NCBI RefSeq assembly: GCF_002234915.1
Contig: NZ_NEWD01000002.1
Location: 61-64,060, forward strand
Direction: 5' to 3'
DNA length: 64,000 bases
Source of the DNA: Bifidobacterium vansinderenii
GTDB lineage: Bacteria; Actinomycetota; Actinomycetes; Actinomycetales; Bifidobacteriaceae
In this document: positions 1 through 10,006 of the stretch, one piece after another
Layout of the letters: the number at the start of each line of letters is the position of its first letter
Position numbering within the stretch: the stretch's first letter is position 1
The notes under the pieces: generated by a model
What the model was told of the DNA's origin: nothing
Database searches by the model: none
What the model saw: the letters and a program-made list of their open reading frames with translations, nothing else
Made by a program: the position numbers and the translations under genes

Positions 1-2788
1 CGGGGTGCTCGTGCGCGTTCTGCAACTGCAGCAGCTGCACGGTCCACTCCACGTCGGACAGGCCGCCCTTGCCGAGCTTGAGATGCCGTTCGCGGCGTAC
101 GCCTCGGGGCAGTCGTTCGGCCTCCACGCGCGCCTTGAGTCTGCGGATGTCCATGAGCTCGACGTCGGTCAGCTGGCCGGCCGGGTAACGCAATGGCGCG
201 GCGATGATCTCGAGGAAGTCCTGAGCCAATGCCTGATCGCCGGCCGCGTACCTGGCGCGCAGCAGCGCTTGATGCTCCCACGTGCTCGCCCACGACGTGT
301 AGTATTCGCGGCAGGATTCGTAGGAGCGGACCAGCGGGCCGTTCTTGCCTTCGGGCCGCAGATCCAAGTCGAGTTCGATCTTGGCTTCGGTGGAGATCGG
401 CCCCATGAGGATGCGTCGCAGATCGTCCACCACGTTCTTGGCGAAGGTGAACGCGGTCTGGTCCTCCACTCCCCCGTTCGGCCGGTAGATGACGATCACG
501 TCGGCATCGGAGCTGAAGTTTACTTCGCGGCCGCCGTAACGTCCCATGCCGATGACGGTCAGTCGTGCGGGAGGCTCGTCGTAGCCGTGCTCACGGCACT
601 GGTTGTCGAGCGACCAGTCGAGCGCGCAGTCGATCAGTGCATCATACACGGTGGTCATGGCGTCGAGGCTCTGGATGTCGTCGATCACCGAGCTCATCCA
701 TCCCAGGCCGATGCGTTCGATCTCATGGCGTCGCATGGCGCGCAGCACGGTGGCGAAGTCGTTGATCCGGTCGCTGTATCGGGTTCGGGCCGCATGGCAT
801 TGGATGTTCAGGCTTTCGCGGGTGCGCGGCTGCATCTCCTCGTCGTGGCCGAGCCAAGTCACCGACTCCATGGACTTGTTCATCGCATCGCCAAGGTAGC
901 GCGAGTTCGACAGGATGTGGCACAGGCGCTGTCCGGCGGATGCGGAGTCGCGCAGGAATCCCAAATAGTCACTGCCCTGGCCGAAGTTCTCCTCGAGCTT
1001 GCGCCAGGTGAGCAGTCCCATGTCGGGGTTCTGGCCGTCGCCGAGCCATTGCAGCACGGCGGGCAGGATGATGCGGTTGATCTTCGCGGAACGGCTGATG
1101 CCACTGGTGAGCGCCTGCACGTGACGCACCGCGCTCTCCGGGTCGGCGAATCCGATGGACGCGAAGCGTTCCCTGGTCGCCTCGGCGCTCAGCGTGATCT
1201 CGTCCTCGCCGAGCGTGGCGATGTTGGGCAGCATGGGACGGTAGTAGATATCGAGGTGAAGCTTGCGCACTTCGCGGCGCGTGGCGTCGTACCGTTCGAT
1301 CAGCTCCTCCGGATGCAGGCCGAGCGCACGGGACAGGCGCCGCAGTTCGGCGTTGTTCTGCACCTCGTCACGGTCGAGCTGACGCTGCGTCTCGATGCCG
1401 CCGGCGTTGCCCTTACCCAAGTCCGGGAACAGGTGGGTGCGTTTGAGCGCCCACATCTGCTGACGGTGTTCGAGCACACGCTCGAAACTGTAGTCCACAG
1501 CGAGCCGTGCCGCCTGCTTGCGCGACACGTATCCGCCGCCGGCGAGCGCCTGCAGGGAGTCAAGCGTGCTGGCGGTGTGCAGCGCCTCGTCGGTGCGACC
1601 GTGCACGAGCTGAAGCATCTGCACGGTGAATTCCACGTCGCGCAGGCCGCCGCGGCCGAGCTTGATCTCACGGTCCTTCTGCGCCTTGGGGATCAGGTCC
1701 TCCACGCGTTTGCGCATCTGCTGGCAGTCGTAGACGAAGTTCTTGCGTTTGGAGGCCGACCAGACGAGCGGACGGGTGCGATCGTAATAATCCTTGCCGA
1801 GCTCGGGGTCGCCAGCGACGGGTCGGGCCTTGAGCAGAGCCTGGAACTCCCAGCTTTCCGCCCATTTGTCGTAGTAGCCCAGATGAGAGTCGAGGGTGCG
1901 GACCAGCGGGCCGTCCTTGCCTTCGGGTCGCAGGCCGCCGTCGATCTGCCAGAGCACCGGTTCGGCCACGCCCATGACCACCGACTGGCAGACGCGCTGC
2001 AGGGTGACGCCAAGCTTGGTGCCGATGCGGATGAGCTGTTCGTGGCCAAGGTCGGGGTCGGCGGGTTCGACCACGTAGATGAGATCGACGTCGGAGACGT
2101 AGTTGAGTTCGCGGGCGCCGAGCTTGCCCATGCCGATGATGGCGAACCGGCATCGTTCGCTGCCGACGACCTCGTGCCGGGCGATGGCGAGCGCGCCTTC
2201 GAGGGCCGCGTCGGCCAGGTCGGACAGGCAACGGCTGGTAGTGGGTTGGATAGTGAGTGGATCGTCGGCGGTGACGTCCTTGGCCATGATGGCGGCGAGC
2301 TGTTCTCGATAGCAGCGTCGCAGTTCGGTGGTGGATTCGGCGATGGGCTTGTCGCTGACCGGCGTATCCGACTGCGGGTCGGCGCCGATGCGTTCGAGCA
2401 TGGCCTGACGACGCTGGTCGCGGTTCCACAGGTGGGTTTCGTATCCGGTGCCGGTGGTGACGGCGCGGATCAGGTCGGGCCGGTTGAGCATGAGCCGTCC
2501 GAGTTCGTCGGAGGCGCCGAGCACGGCGACGAGTCGGGACAGGCCGTCGAGTCCGGTGAACAGGGATTCGAGCGGGTCTCCGGCGTCGTGCACGCGTTGG
2601 GCGAGTTCGGTCACGTGTCGTAGCGCGGTGTCCGGGTCGAATGCGGACGACAGGGCTTCGAGCAGTTCCGAACGGTAATATCCCTCCACTCCGAGGGATG
2701 CGAGGGTGGCGAACAGGTCCTGTGCCCGGTCAAGGTCGGAGATCCCGGCTCTGATGATCTCGCGCAGCGGCAATCGTGAAGCTTCCAT
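1..2788 (-). CDS. glnE: Glutamine synthetase adenylyltransferase / adenylyl-removing enzyme, 3' end outside window
   Basis: Bifunctional enzyme that adenylylates and deadenylylates glutamine synthetase in response to nitrogen status. The minus-strand frame starts at ATG 2788 (protein begins MEASRLPLREII) and stays open to the window edge, about 929 residues, so the C-terminus is missing. Two nucleotidyltransferase motifs are visible: GMGKLGARELNYVSDVDL near residue 216 (adenylyl-removing half) and GMGRYGGREVNFSSDADV near residue 740 (adenylyl-transferase half). This tandem arrangement is diagnostic of GlnE. The Shine-Dalgarno is weak (GGA). The long plus-strand frame over the same stretch is a codon-bias shadow. 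Confidence 0.96.
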   Translation of the reverse strand, partial: MEASRLPLREIIRAGISDLDRAQDLFATLASLGVEGYYRSELLEALSSAFDPDTALRHVTELAQRVHDAGDPLESLFTGLDGLSRLVAVLGASDELGRLMLNRPDLIRAVTTGTGYETHLWNRDQRRQAMLERIGADPQSDTPVSDKPIAESTTELRRCYREQLAAIMAKDVTADDPLTIQPTTSRCLSDLADAALEGALAIARHEVVGSERCRFAIIGMGKLGARELNYVSDVDLIYVVEPADPDLGHEQLIRIGTKLGVTLQRVCQSVVMGVAEPVLWQIDGGLRPEGKDGPLVRTLDSHLGYYDKWAESWEFQALLKARPVAGDPELGKDYYDRTRPLVWSASKRKNFVYDCQQMRKRVEDLIPKAQKDREIKLGRGGLRDVEFTVQMLQLVHGRTDEALHTASTLDSLQALAGGGYVSRKQAARLAVDYSFERVLEHRQQMWALKRTHLFPDLGKGNAGGIETQRQLDRDEVQNNAELRRLSRALGLHPEELIERYDATRREVRKLHLDIYYRPMLPNIATLGEDEITLSAEATRERFASIGFADPESAVRHVQALTSGISRSAKINRIILPAVLQWLGDGQNPDMGLLTWRKLEENFGQGSDYLGFLRDSASAGQRLCHILSNSRYLGDAMNKSMESVTWLGHDEEMQPRTRESLNIQCHAARTRYSDRINDFATVLRAMRRHEIERIGLGWMSSVIDDIQSLDAMTTVYDALIDCALDWSLDNQCREHGYDEPPARLTVIGMGRYGGREVNFSSDADVIVIYRPNGGVEDQTAFTFAKNVVDDLRRILMGPISTEAKIELDLDLRPEGKNGPLVRSYESCREYYTSWASTWEHQALLRARYAAGDQALAQDFLEIIAAPLRYPAGQLTDVELMDIRRLKARVEAERLPRGVRRERHLKLGKGGLSDVEWTVQLLQLQNAHEHP

Positions 2789-2845
2789 GGTGTTCCATTT
2801 TAGCGTCTGACAACGTTGAAACGATGCAATTGGAACGAATACGCG

Positions 2846-2894
2846 ACGAGGGTTCGTATTCCCGGCATGATGCCTGGGGAACACGAACCCTCGT
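2846..2894. terminator. Long near-perfect inverted repeat between metF and glnE
   Basis: Perfect 12-bp arms, ACGAGGGTTCGT (2846-2857) and ACGAACCCTCGT (2883-2894), enclose further nested complementarity (TTCCC/GGGAA and GGCAT/ATGCC) separated only by single-base bulges, so almost the whole 49 bp can fold. It lies downstream of metF on the minus strand and could act as a terminator or 3' stabiliser. There is no clear U-tract on either strand, so classical intrinsic termination is not assured. Confidence 0.5.
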
Positions 2895-2981
2895 ACTGTT
2901 GTTCGCTTGATCACGCGGCCGCGTGGCCTCGCGATCGCACCGATTGGCGTACGCCGATTCTTCATCGGCGAACGCTATCGA

Positions 2982-3836
2982 TCAGATCTTCTGAAACAGC
3001 GGTTTGACGTTGTTCCAGATGCGTCGCGTGGTGCCCGGATGGTTCATCGAATACAGGTGGATGCCGTCCACGCCGTTCGCCACCAGATCGTTGATCTGCT
3101 GCGATGCGTAAGCAATGCCCGCCGCGTGCAACGCGTCACGGTTGCCCTCCCACCGGTTGAGAATGGCCTCGAGCGGCTTGGGAATGCGTGAGGCGTTACG
3201 CTCAGCCATGCGCCGCACCGACTTGGCGCCGCGCACCGGCATGATGCCCGCTTCGATCGGCACATTGATGCCGGCCGCACGAGCCTTGTCGAGGAACCGG
3301 TAGAAGTCCTCGTTGTCGTAGAACAGCTGGGAGATCAGATGGGTCGCGCCAGCGTCCACCTTGATCTTCAGGTTTTCGATGTCCTTGTCCAACGATTCGG
3401 CCTGATAATGGCCCTCCGGATAGCAGGCGCCGAAGATCTTCAACGACGGCCGGCGCTCGCGGATGTAGGCCACCAGATCACTGGCGTGAGGGAACACGCC
3501 TACGGACTCGTGGTCGGGCAGCTCGTCGCCACGCAACGCCAGCACGGCGGTGACGCCGGCCTCGTCGAACATGTCGAGCGCTCGGTCGACAACCTCATGA
3601 TCGGAGTACAGCGCGGTCAGGTGCGCGACCGTCGGAATGCCGTATTCGGAGCGGATCGTGTGAGCGATGCGCGCCGTGGCGGTACGGTCCGACTGGGTGC
3701 CGTGACCGTAGGTCACCGAAATGAAGTCGGGATTGAGCCCTTCGAGCCCGTCGAGCGTGTCGTAGATGGTTCCCACCGGAGCGTTGCGCTTCGGCGGGAA
3801 CACCTCAATCGAAAAGATCGGCTTGTGCATGGTCAC
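2982..3836 (-). CDS. metF: 5,10-methylenetetrahydrofolate reductase
   Basis: Reduces 5,10-methylene-THF to 5-methyl-THF, the methyl donor used by the adjacent MetE. The 284-aa product has the family's N-terminal FSIEVFPPK strand, the central HLTALY and LALRGD segments, and [11 protein letters not shown], all typical of the FAD-binding TIM barrel. Length matches the family. The GTG start at 3836 overlaps the metE stop as GTGA, indicating translational coupling; an in-frame ATG at 3830 is an alternative. It forms a two-gene operon with metE. Confidence 0.95.
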   Translation of the reverse strand: MTMHKPIFSIEVFPPKRNAPVGTIYDTLDGLEGLNPDFISVTYGHGTQSDRTATARIAHTIRSEYGIPTVAHLTALYSDHEVVDRALDMFDEAGVTAVLALRGDELPDHESVGVFPHASDLVAYIRERRPSLKIFGACYPEGHYQAESLDKDIENLKIKVDAGATHLISQLFYDNEDFYRFLDKARAAGINVPIEAGIMPVRGAKSVRRMAERNASRIPKPLEAILNRWEGNRDALHAAGIAYASQQINDLVANGVDGIHLYSMNHPGTTRRIWNNVKPLFQKI

Positions 3837-6130
3837 GCGAGCTCGGCGCGCACCTTGCGGGTCGCCTCGACCAGATGCTCGAGGCTCGGCCAGGTCTCGG
3901 CGTTGCCACGGGTCTTCAGACCGCAGTCGGGGTTGATCCAGACCTTCTCCACGTCCATCTTCTTGAGGATCTCGTGGATGCGGTCGACGATCTCCTCGGT
4001 GGAGGGGATGCGCGGGCTGTGGATGTCGTACACGCCCGGGCCGGCCTCGGTCTCGAAGTTGGCGTCGTGGATGGCGTCGAGCACGACCAGATCACCACGG
4101 GAGGCCTCGAAGGAGATCACGTCGGCGTCCATCGCGTCGATGTCGCGGATGATGTCGTTGAACTCCGAGTAGCACATGTGGGTGTGGATCTGGGTGCCGG
4201 GCTTGACGGCGGAGTGGACCAGACGGAAGGCGGGCACGGCCCAGTCGAGGTACTTCTTGTGCCAGTCGGAGCGGCGCACCGGCAGCTTCTCACGCAGTGC
4301 GGCCTCGTCGATCTGAATGACCTTGATGCCGGCGGCCTCGAGGTCGAGCACCTCGTCGCGGATGGCGAGCGCGAGCTGCGTGGTCTGCTCCTCGTGCGTG
4401 ATGTCCTCACGCGGCCAGGACCAGTTGAGGATGGTCACCGGACCGGTGAGCATGCCCTTGACCACGTGGTCGGTCTTGGACTGGGCGTAGGAGCTCCATT
4501 CCACGGTGATCGGGTTGGCGCGGGAGACGTCGCCCCACACGATCGGAGGCTTGACGCAGCGGGTGCCGTAGGACTGCACCCAGGCGTTCTTGGTGAACAG
4601 GAAGCCGTTGAGGTTCTGGCCGAAGTATTCGACCATGTCGTTGCGTTCGAATTCGCCGTGCACGAGCACGTCGAGGCCGATCTCCTCCTGCTTGGCGATC
4701 ACCTCGTCGATCTGCGCGGCAATGAACTTGTCGTACTCGGCCTTGGAGATCTCGCCCTTGCGGAACTTGGCGCGGGTGGAGCGCACCTCGCGAGTCTGCG
4801 GGAAGGAGCCGATCGTGGTGGTGGGCAGCACGGGCAGGCCGAGTTCCTTCTTCTGGATGGCCTGGCGTTCGGCACGGGCGGGCTGGCGCACGTACTCGTC
4901 GTCGGTGAGCTTGGCGACGCGCTCGTGCACGGCCGGGTCGGCGGCCACGCGGGTGCCGTCGAACAGTTCCTGGTTGGCGGCGAGCTTGGCGTCGGCGGCG
5001 CGGGCTGCGTCATCCAGATCGGCAAGGTCGGCCACTTCCTTGAGCTCGTCGAGCTTTTCGACGGCGAAGGCGAAGTGCTTGAGCACGGCGGCGTCGAGCT
5101 TGTCCTCGCCGGCGGTGCTGAACGGTACGTGGAGCAGGGAGTCGGCGGTGGAGACGGCCACGTTGGCGGCCTTGGTCTTCACGGCGTCAACGAGACCCAG
5201 GCTCACGGCGTAGTTGTTGCGCCAGATGTTGCGGCCGTTGATCACGCCGGCGAAGATGGTCAGGCCGGCGGGCACGCCGTACTCCTCGATAGCGGCGAGG
5301 TTCTCGTCCTTGCCTTCGATCAGGTCGAGGCCGAGACCGTCGAATCCAAGGTCGATGGCAGTCTTGTAGGTGTCGGCGATGTGGCCGAAGTAAGTCTGCA
5401 GGAGCACCTTCACGCTGCCCTTGGCGGCGAGAATGGTGGTGTACAGCGTGGTGAAGAGGTCGAGGTCGCCCTCCTCCTTGTCGAGCACCAGGTACGGCTC
5501 GTCGAGCTGCACCCACTGGGCGCCCAGCTCGTTGAACTTGGCAAGCAGGTCGGCGTAGGCCTTGGCGGTGTCGGCCACGAGCTTGTCGGTGAGCTCAAGG
5601 TCGGCGCCTTCCGCGCCACGGGCGAGCTTGAGGAACGTGTAGGGGCCGATCACGACGGGCTTGGTGACGATGCCGAGCTCCTTGGCCTCGTTGAACTCGT
5701 CGAACGGCTTGGTGCCAGTCAGGGCGATCTCAGTGTCGGCGGTGATCTCCGGAACCAGGTAGTGGTAGTTGGTGGTGAACCACTTCTTCATCGGCTGGGC
5801 GGTCACATCGCCCTTGTCGCCCTGGTAGCCGCGGGCGATGGCGAACAGCGTGTCCTCGGCGTTCAGGCCCAGATCCTTGTAGCGCTGCGGAACGGCGCCG
5901 AGCAGGATGGCCGTGTCGAGCAGCTGATCGTAGTAGCTGAAGTCGTTGCTCGGGATCAGATCCACGCCAGCCTGCTGCTGCAGCTTCCAGTGCTCGGCAC
6001 GCAGCTGGGCAGACGTCTCCTTGACGTCCTCGAGGCTGTTGGCTCCCTTCCAGTAACCTTCGATGACCTTCTTCAGCTGTCGGTTGCTGCCGATGCGGGG
6101 GAATCCGATGACGGATGTCAGTGCGCTCAT
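3833..6130 (-). CDS. metE: Cobalamin-independent methionine synthase
   Basis: Transfers the methyl group of 5-methyl-THF polyglutamate to homocysteine without B12. The 765-aa product starts [20 protein letters not shown], the canonical MetE N-terminus. The C-terminal barrel carries the zinc-site elements: HTHMCYSEF (His and Cys ligands) and [12 protein letters not shown] near the end. ATG 6130 is chosen because GGAG lies 5 nt upstream (TTGGAGAATT); an in-frame extension to 6175 lacks a ribosome site and homology. The stop overlaps the metF start. Confidence 0.97.
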   Translation of the reverse strand: MSALTSVIGFPRIGSNRQLKKVIEGYWKGANSLEDVKETSAQLRAEHWKLQQQAGVDLIPSNDFSYYDQLLDTAILLGAVPQRYKDLGLNAEDTLFAIARGYQGDKGDVTAQPMKKWFTTNYHYLVPEITADTEIALTGTKPFDEFNEAKELGIVTKPVVIGPYTFLKLARGAEGADLELTDKLVADTAKAYADLLAKFNELGAQWVQLDEPYLVLDKEEGDLDLFTTLYTTILAAKGSVKVLLQTYFGHIADTYKTAIDLGFDGLGLDLIEGKDENLAAIEEYGVPAGLTIFAGVINGRNIWRNNYAVSLGLVDAVKTKAANVAVSTADSLLHVPFSTAGEDKLDAAVLKHFAFAVEKLDELKEVADLADLDDAARAADAKLAANQELFDGTRVAADPAVHERVAKLTDDEYVRQPARAERQAIQKKELGLPVLPTTTIGSFPQTREVRSTRAKFRKGEISKAEYDKFIAAQIDEVIAKQEEIGLDVLVHGEFERNDMVEYFGQNLNGFLFTKNAWVQSYGTRCVKPPIVWGDVSRANPITVEWSSYAQSKTDHVVKGMLTGPVTILNWSWPREDITHEEQTTQLALAIRDEVLDLEAAGIKVIQIDEAALREKLPVRRSDWHKKYLDWAVPAFRLVHSAVKPGTQIHTHMCYSEFNDIIRDIDAMDADVISFEASRGDLVVLDAIHDANFETEAGPGVYDIHSPRIPSTEEIVDRIHEILKKMDVEKVWINPDCGLKTRGNAETWPSLEHLVEATRKVRAELA

Positions 6131-6824
6131 AATTCTCCAATACGATGTGAGTGAAAACCGCAAAAAGGTTAACAAACTTGGCGCAAATCAAGGATATCCA
6201 CCGATTTTGGGTGTCGTCATAGGCGAGTCTTATAGCTATCGAAAGTGGCGCAATATCAGCCATCCACACCATCGAGGAAAGGCTGCCTGACGGGGCTTCA
6301 AACCACCCAATTGATTGTAGATGCCATATCGCGTAGGGCTCGCCGTCATAGGAAAAATACTCATGAGATCTGCCTAGCACTTCCCACACAACAACCCCGC
6401 ATAGGGTCATCGACAATGCGGCCCTTCACCTAGACGCACTGTGCCTGAACGCGAGATGACTCCATTGACAAAGAACCATAAACGAAAAAGCACCGACTCT
6501 CGCATGGCTTCTTTCAACAGTCATTCACGCACTCATATTTCACTATTTGGTCATACTGCCCGTCTTATTAAATCATTCAGCGCTAGAAATCCCCCTAAAC
6601 TACGAGTGCCCTCCTTGCACCATACATTGAAATAGATAAATAAATATACCCCTTATGAATACCCCCTCTAAATATGTCTCGATAACAAAAATAACCCCTT
6701 TGCGGTCTCTATAGGCATTCCACCAAACTTCGAAAGATCACTACCATTTACTAACGCCCAGGATTGCGAAACCGCAGTATTTCGGCGATTGCGGTTTTGA
6801 CGGCATCGAGAAGAAAGGATCACC
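6131..6824. other. AT-rich intergenic stretch between divergent metE and the HsdR-N-like gene
   Basis: About 690 bp without a convincing gene. Visibly more AT-rich than its flanks, especially 6580-6700. It must hold the minus-strand metE promoter and the plus-strand promoter of the gene at 6825. No cobalamin or SAM riboswitch consensus could be recognised upstream of metE. Short open frames here have no ribosome site and atypical composition. Confidence 0.6.
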
Positions 6825-7913
6825 ATGGATTTCGAGGAAAGTCTGCGCCAGATGGCCGCAAAGGTGCGAGATCTTAAAGCCGGCATCGAGACCGAAGAGG
6901 CAACCAAGACGGCATTCATCATGCCGTTCATCGGACAGGTACTCGGCTATGACGTATTCAACCCCCGTGAGGTAGTGCCTGAATTCACCGCAGACGTTGG
7001 CGTGAAGAAGGGCGAAAAGGTTGATTATGCACTTGTGCTCGATGATCAGGTGCAAATTCTCATCGAATGCAAGAAGATCGGCGCTCCACTCACTCTGGAA
7101 AATGCCAGCCAATTGTACCGATACTTTGCCGCGACGAGAGCCCGGATCGGTGTACTGACCAACGGTCAGGTGTGGAATTTCTATATGGACATCGACGAGC
7201 CTAATCGAATGGATTCCAAGCCTTTCCTTGTGCTTGATCTGCTCGATATCGACGACACCGTACTCCCCGAGCTCAATAAGCTCACCAAACCCGCATTTGA
7301 CATCGAATCCATCGCCAGTAGTGCCGAAGAGCTCAAGTACGTCGGCGCATTGAAGCGCGCCGTAGGAGACGAGTTCAGAACCCCATCGGATGATTTCGTC
7401 AAGCTTCTCGCCGGACACGTTTATGATGGCGCGTTCCGTCAGCAGGTCATGGAGAAGTTCCGCCCGCTTGTCGGCAAGGCCCTGAAGCGGTATCTCAACG
7501 ATCAGGTCAATGACCGTCTGAAGACCGCGCTCGGAGCCGATGACATCAAGATCTCCCCAGAAATCCCCTCGTCTGATGGTGCCGTAACGGCAAACGAGGA
7601 AACCCCCGTCGAGCCTGAAGACGGTATCGTAACCACGGAAGAGGAGATCATGGCGTATCGTATCGTCAAGGCCATTGCCTGCAGCGACGTCGACCCTGAA
7701 CGTGTCACCATGCGCGATGCGAAGTCCTATTGCGCAATCCTATTGGACAACAACAACCGCAAACCAATCGTTCGCCTGTTCTTCAACACCAGACAGAAGT
7801 ATCTCGGACTATTCGACGAAAACAAGAACTGCGAGCGCCACCCCATCGAAACGCTCAACGGCATCTATACGTATGCAGATCAGATACGTGAAGAGGTCAG
7901 GCGCCTTCTGTGA
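6825..7913 (+). CDS. Orphan restriction-enzyme R-subunit N-terminal domain protein (HSDR_N-like PD-(D/E)xK)
   Basis: The 362-aa product resembles stand-alone proteins annotated as type I restriction enzyme R subunit N-terminal domain (HSDR_N_2 family). Residues 5-160 contain the expected nuclease-fold signature: EEATKTAFIMPFI, then KVDYALV and ILIECKK, giving the D...E-x-K catalytic pattern, then NGQVWNFY. No helicase motor domain is present and no hsdM or hsdS lies nearby, so a complete type I system is not encoded here. AGAAAGG precedes ATG 6825. AT-rich flanks suggest acquisition by transfer. The C-terminal third is uncharacterised. Confidence 0.75.
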   Translation: MDFEESLRQMAAKVRDLKAGIETEEATKTAFIMPFIGQVLGYDVFNPREVVPEFTADVGVKKGEKVDYALVLDDQVQILIECKKIGAPLTLENASQLYRYFAATRARIGVLTNGQVWNFYMDIDEPNRMDSKPFLVLDLLDIDDTVLPELNKLTKPAFDIESIASSAEELKYVGALKRAVGDEFRTPSDDFVKLLAGHVYDGAFRQQVMEKFRPLVGKALKRYLNDQVNDRLKTALGADDIKISPEIPSSDGAVTANEETPVEPEDGIVTTEEEIMAYRIVKAIACSDVDPERVTMRDAKSYCAILLDNNNRKPIVRLFFNTRQKYLGLFDENKNCERHPIETLNGIYTYADQIREEVRRLL

Positions 7914-8017
7914 TCAGGACGGCAGAAGTTCCACCATCAGATAAGTACGAAACGAAGCCGTTCAAGATCCACATCTGATGAGCGTCTCCACTAGAAGAAG
8001 CAACACCAGTCGTCAGG

Positions 8018-8067
8018 CATGAGGGATAAAACACTGGTAAGAGATAACCGTGTTTCCATCCCTCATG
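8018..8067. terminator. Imperfect hairpin between convergent genes
   Basis: Arms CATGAGGGAT (8018-8027) and ATCCCTCATG (8058-8067), extended inward by AAACAC/GTGTTT. It lies 105 bp after the HsdR-N-like stop and before the convergent SixA-like gene, so it may terminate the plus-strand transcript. The U-tract is poor. Confidence 0.45.
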
Positions 8068-8164
8068 ACCTGTTCATCGTTTCCCATGTTCCGCGGAAAT
8101 CCGAATCCATGGAACGCTTTCTTAGATTCCGAATAATCGGCCGGAATTTCATTCAATGCGCAAG

Positions 8165-8722
8165 CTACGCCGCGCAGTCCTTGGGGGTGAGCACGGCGAC
8201 CAGATGGGCTTCACGCAGGCCCCATTCGGCCAGCGGCTTGTCGGAGCCGAGAATGACCAGCGAGCCAGTGGACAATCCTAACCCGAGCACATTGAGCAGC
8301 GCGGGGTCAGAATCCGGAGAGGCCAGCCACTGCGCCGCGGACGACACCGTGGGCTCATGACCCACGATCATCAGCCGCTTCGTCTTGGCCTTCATGTGGC
8401 TCATCTCACCCAGAATCGACTGCGTGCCGTCCTCGTACAGGCTCTTGCGATAGTCCACGTTCGGCTTGTCTCCGAAGTACTTGAGCATGCGCTCCAGCGT
8501 CTGCCGGGCGCGAGTGGCACCCGAGCAGCGAATCTGATCGGGAATCAGCGACATCACAGCCAATGCCTTGCCGACCTTCTTGGCCTGTTTGCGGCCCTTG
8601 TCCGTCAGTTCCCGATCCACATCGTTCTTGCCGGAACCGGACTCCGCATTGGCGTGACGCATGATGATGAGCTGATACTCATATGATTTGGTCTTCTTGG
8701 CGACCTTGTTCAGGTTGACCAT
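8165..8722 (-). CDS. SixA-like histidine phosphatase
   Basis: Histidine phosphatase superfamily protein, 185 aa. The catalytic strand LIIMRHANAES (RHA in place of RHG) lies near residue 20, followed by DRELTDKGRKQAKKVG, which is characteristic of the SixA (phosphohistidine phosphatase) branch. The second histidine is in MIVGHEPTVS near residue 140. The substrate cannot be deduced; SixA enzymes act on phosphohistidine signalling or PTS-type proteins. AAAGGGGCAGGGA precedes ATG 8722. Confidence 0.85.
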   Translation of the reverse strand: MVNLNKVAKKTKSYEYQLIIMRHANAESGSGKNDVDRELTDKGRKQAKKVGKALAVMSLIPDQIRCSGATRARQTLERMLKYFGDKPNVDYRKSLYEDGTQSILGEMSHMKAKTKRLMIVGHEPTVSSAAQWLASPDSDPALLNVLGLGLSTGSLVILGSDKPLAEWGLREAHLVAVLTPKDCAA

Positions 8723-8763
8723 TCCCTGCCCCTTTCGACGGGCGGCTGCAACGCCCGACTACT

Positions 8764-9852
8764 CTATTGTGGCAGACTTTCACCCCCGGCGGCGCTTTTG
8801 GCGATATTTGCCACCTGCGTGTCCAGATCCTTGAGCACCTTGCGAAGCTTACGGTCGGAAATGTCGCGCAGCTCCAGTTCCTCAAGCCTGGCCTGCTGCT
8901 GTTCCGGGGTGAGCTCGTCGATATCCGAATACGTGTCCTTGGTGGCACGCTGGCGCTTATGCAGCGCCTCGACGTCGGGCGCCATGGCGCGCGCGGTGAT
9001 CAGGAACCCAGTGTGTCCGATCATCTCATGGTTCGGTCGCACGGCGAGCCCCTGGGCCTTCCAGCCGCGCTCCATGGTCTCGCTGATCTCCGGCTCCGTC
9101 CACTGTCCGGATTCACGCATCGCCTCGGCCACGCGACTCAGCTGCGTAGTGGTGGTCACGTAGCAGGTAATCACGCCGCCCGGAGCAATCACCCTCCATG
9201 CGTTCTCCAAACGGTTCCACGGGTCGAGCATATCCAGGAAGATGCGGTCGAAGTAATGCTCAGGAAGATCCTGCGACTTCGAATCGAAATCGCCGACGAG
9301 CAGGTTCCACCATGCCGGGCGCTCGCCGAAGTACACGGTGGCGTTCGCCTCGCAGACGCGCGCGAACTCGGGGCGCATCTCGATCGTGGTCAGCTCACCC
9401 TCCGCTCCCACGGCGTCGAGCAGGTGCAGTCCCATGGCGCCGCTGCCGCCGCCGGATTCGAGCACGCGCATGCCGCGGCGGATGTCGCACACCTCGATGA
9501 CCTGGGCGATGTCCTTCGGATACATGATCTGCGCGCCGCGCGGCATCGACAGGATGAAGTCCTGCAGACGGGGACGCATGACCGTGTACTGCCATCCACC
9601 GATCTTGCGGGTGTTCTTCCACGGTTTGCGCGGATTGTGGCGATACGCCTCGGCGGCGCTTTCCATGCTGCCCTCACTGGTGAGGGTGACGACGACCGCG
9701 CCTTCCGGGCCGCCGATGATGTCGTCGTGACGGATCACTCCGCGTTCGGTCTGGGTCTCCTCCCCCGCCATGAGCTGTACGGTGATCTTCTTGCCCTTAC
9801 GATCGGTGAGTTGCACCTTTTCGCCGGCCTGCAACGGTCCGCGACGAACCAT
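8764..9852 (-). CDS. trmI: tRNA (adenine-N1)-methyltransferase TrmI
   Basis: SAM-dependent methyltransferase forming m1A58 in the tRNA T-loop. The 362-aa product starts MVRRGPLQAGEKVQLTD. The SAM-binding motif VLESGGGSGAMGLHLL is near residue 120, and FDRIFLDMLDPW is the catalytic acidic motif of the TrmI/Gcd14 family. ATG 9852 is preferred because AAGGGGAGGACG lies directly upstream; the reading frame stays open further upstream but without a ribosome site. A charged C-terminal tail of about 70 residues follows the catalytic domain, as in other actinobacterial homologues. Confidence 0.93.
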   Translation of the reverse strand: MVRRGPLQAGEKVQLTDRKGKKITVQLMAGEETQTERGVIRHDDIIGGPEGAVVVTLTSEGSMESAAEAYRHNPRKPWKNTRKIGGWQYTVMRPRLQDFILSMPRGAQIMYPKDIAQVIEVCDIRRGMRVLESGGGSGAMGLHLLDAVGAEGELTTIEMRPEFARVCEANATVYFGERPAWWNLLVGDFDSKSQDLPEHYFDRIFLDMLDPWNRLENAWRVIAPGGVITCYVTTTTQLSRVAEAMRESGQWTEPEISETMERGWKAQGLAVRPNHEMIGHTGFLITARAMAPDVEALHKRQRATKDTYSDIDELTPEQQQARLEELELRDISDRKLRKVLKDLDTQVANIAKSAAGGESLPQ

Positions 9853-10006
9853 CGTCGTCCTCCCCTTGAATTCGTGGATTGTGTTTTCGTCCTGCACAGA
9901 TTGGCAAGACAGTGCGACAAATCGTCCGCCGCGCGCATCACGCATGGGCATTGCGTTGCATCGCACGAACGTCGGACGATCGTCGATCGGAATCTGGCCT
10001 GCGGGT

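Noticed and set aside
5-2623. 872-codon open plus-strand frame over glnE
   Set aside because: It is exactly antisense to a clear glnE with both catalytic motifs; its residues mirror GC-rich codon bias and match no domain.
3875-6154. 759-codon open plus-strand frame over metE
   Set aside because: Antisense shadow of metE; no ribosome site or domain, composition dominated by Gly/Val/Leu/His.
6131-6824. Cobalamin or SAM riboswitch upstream of metE
   Set aside because: None of the conserved boxes of these riboswitches could be found on the minus strand.
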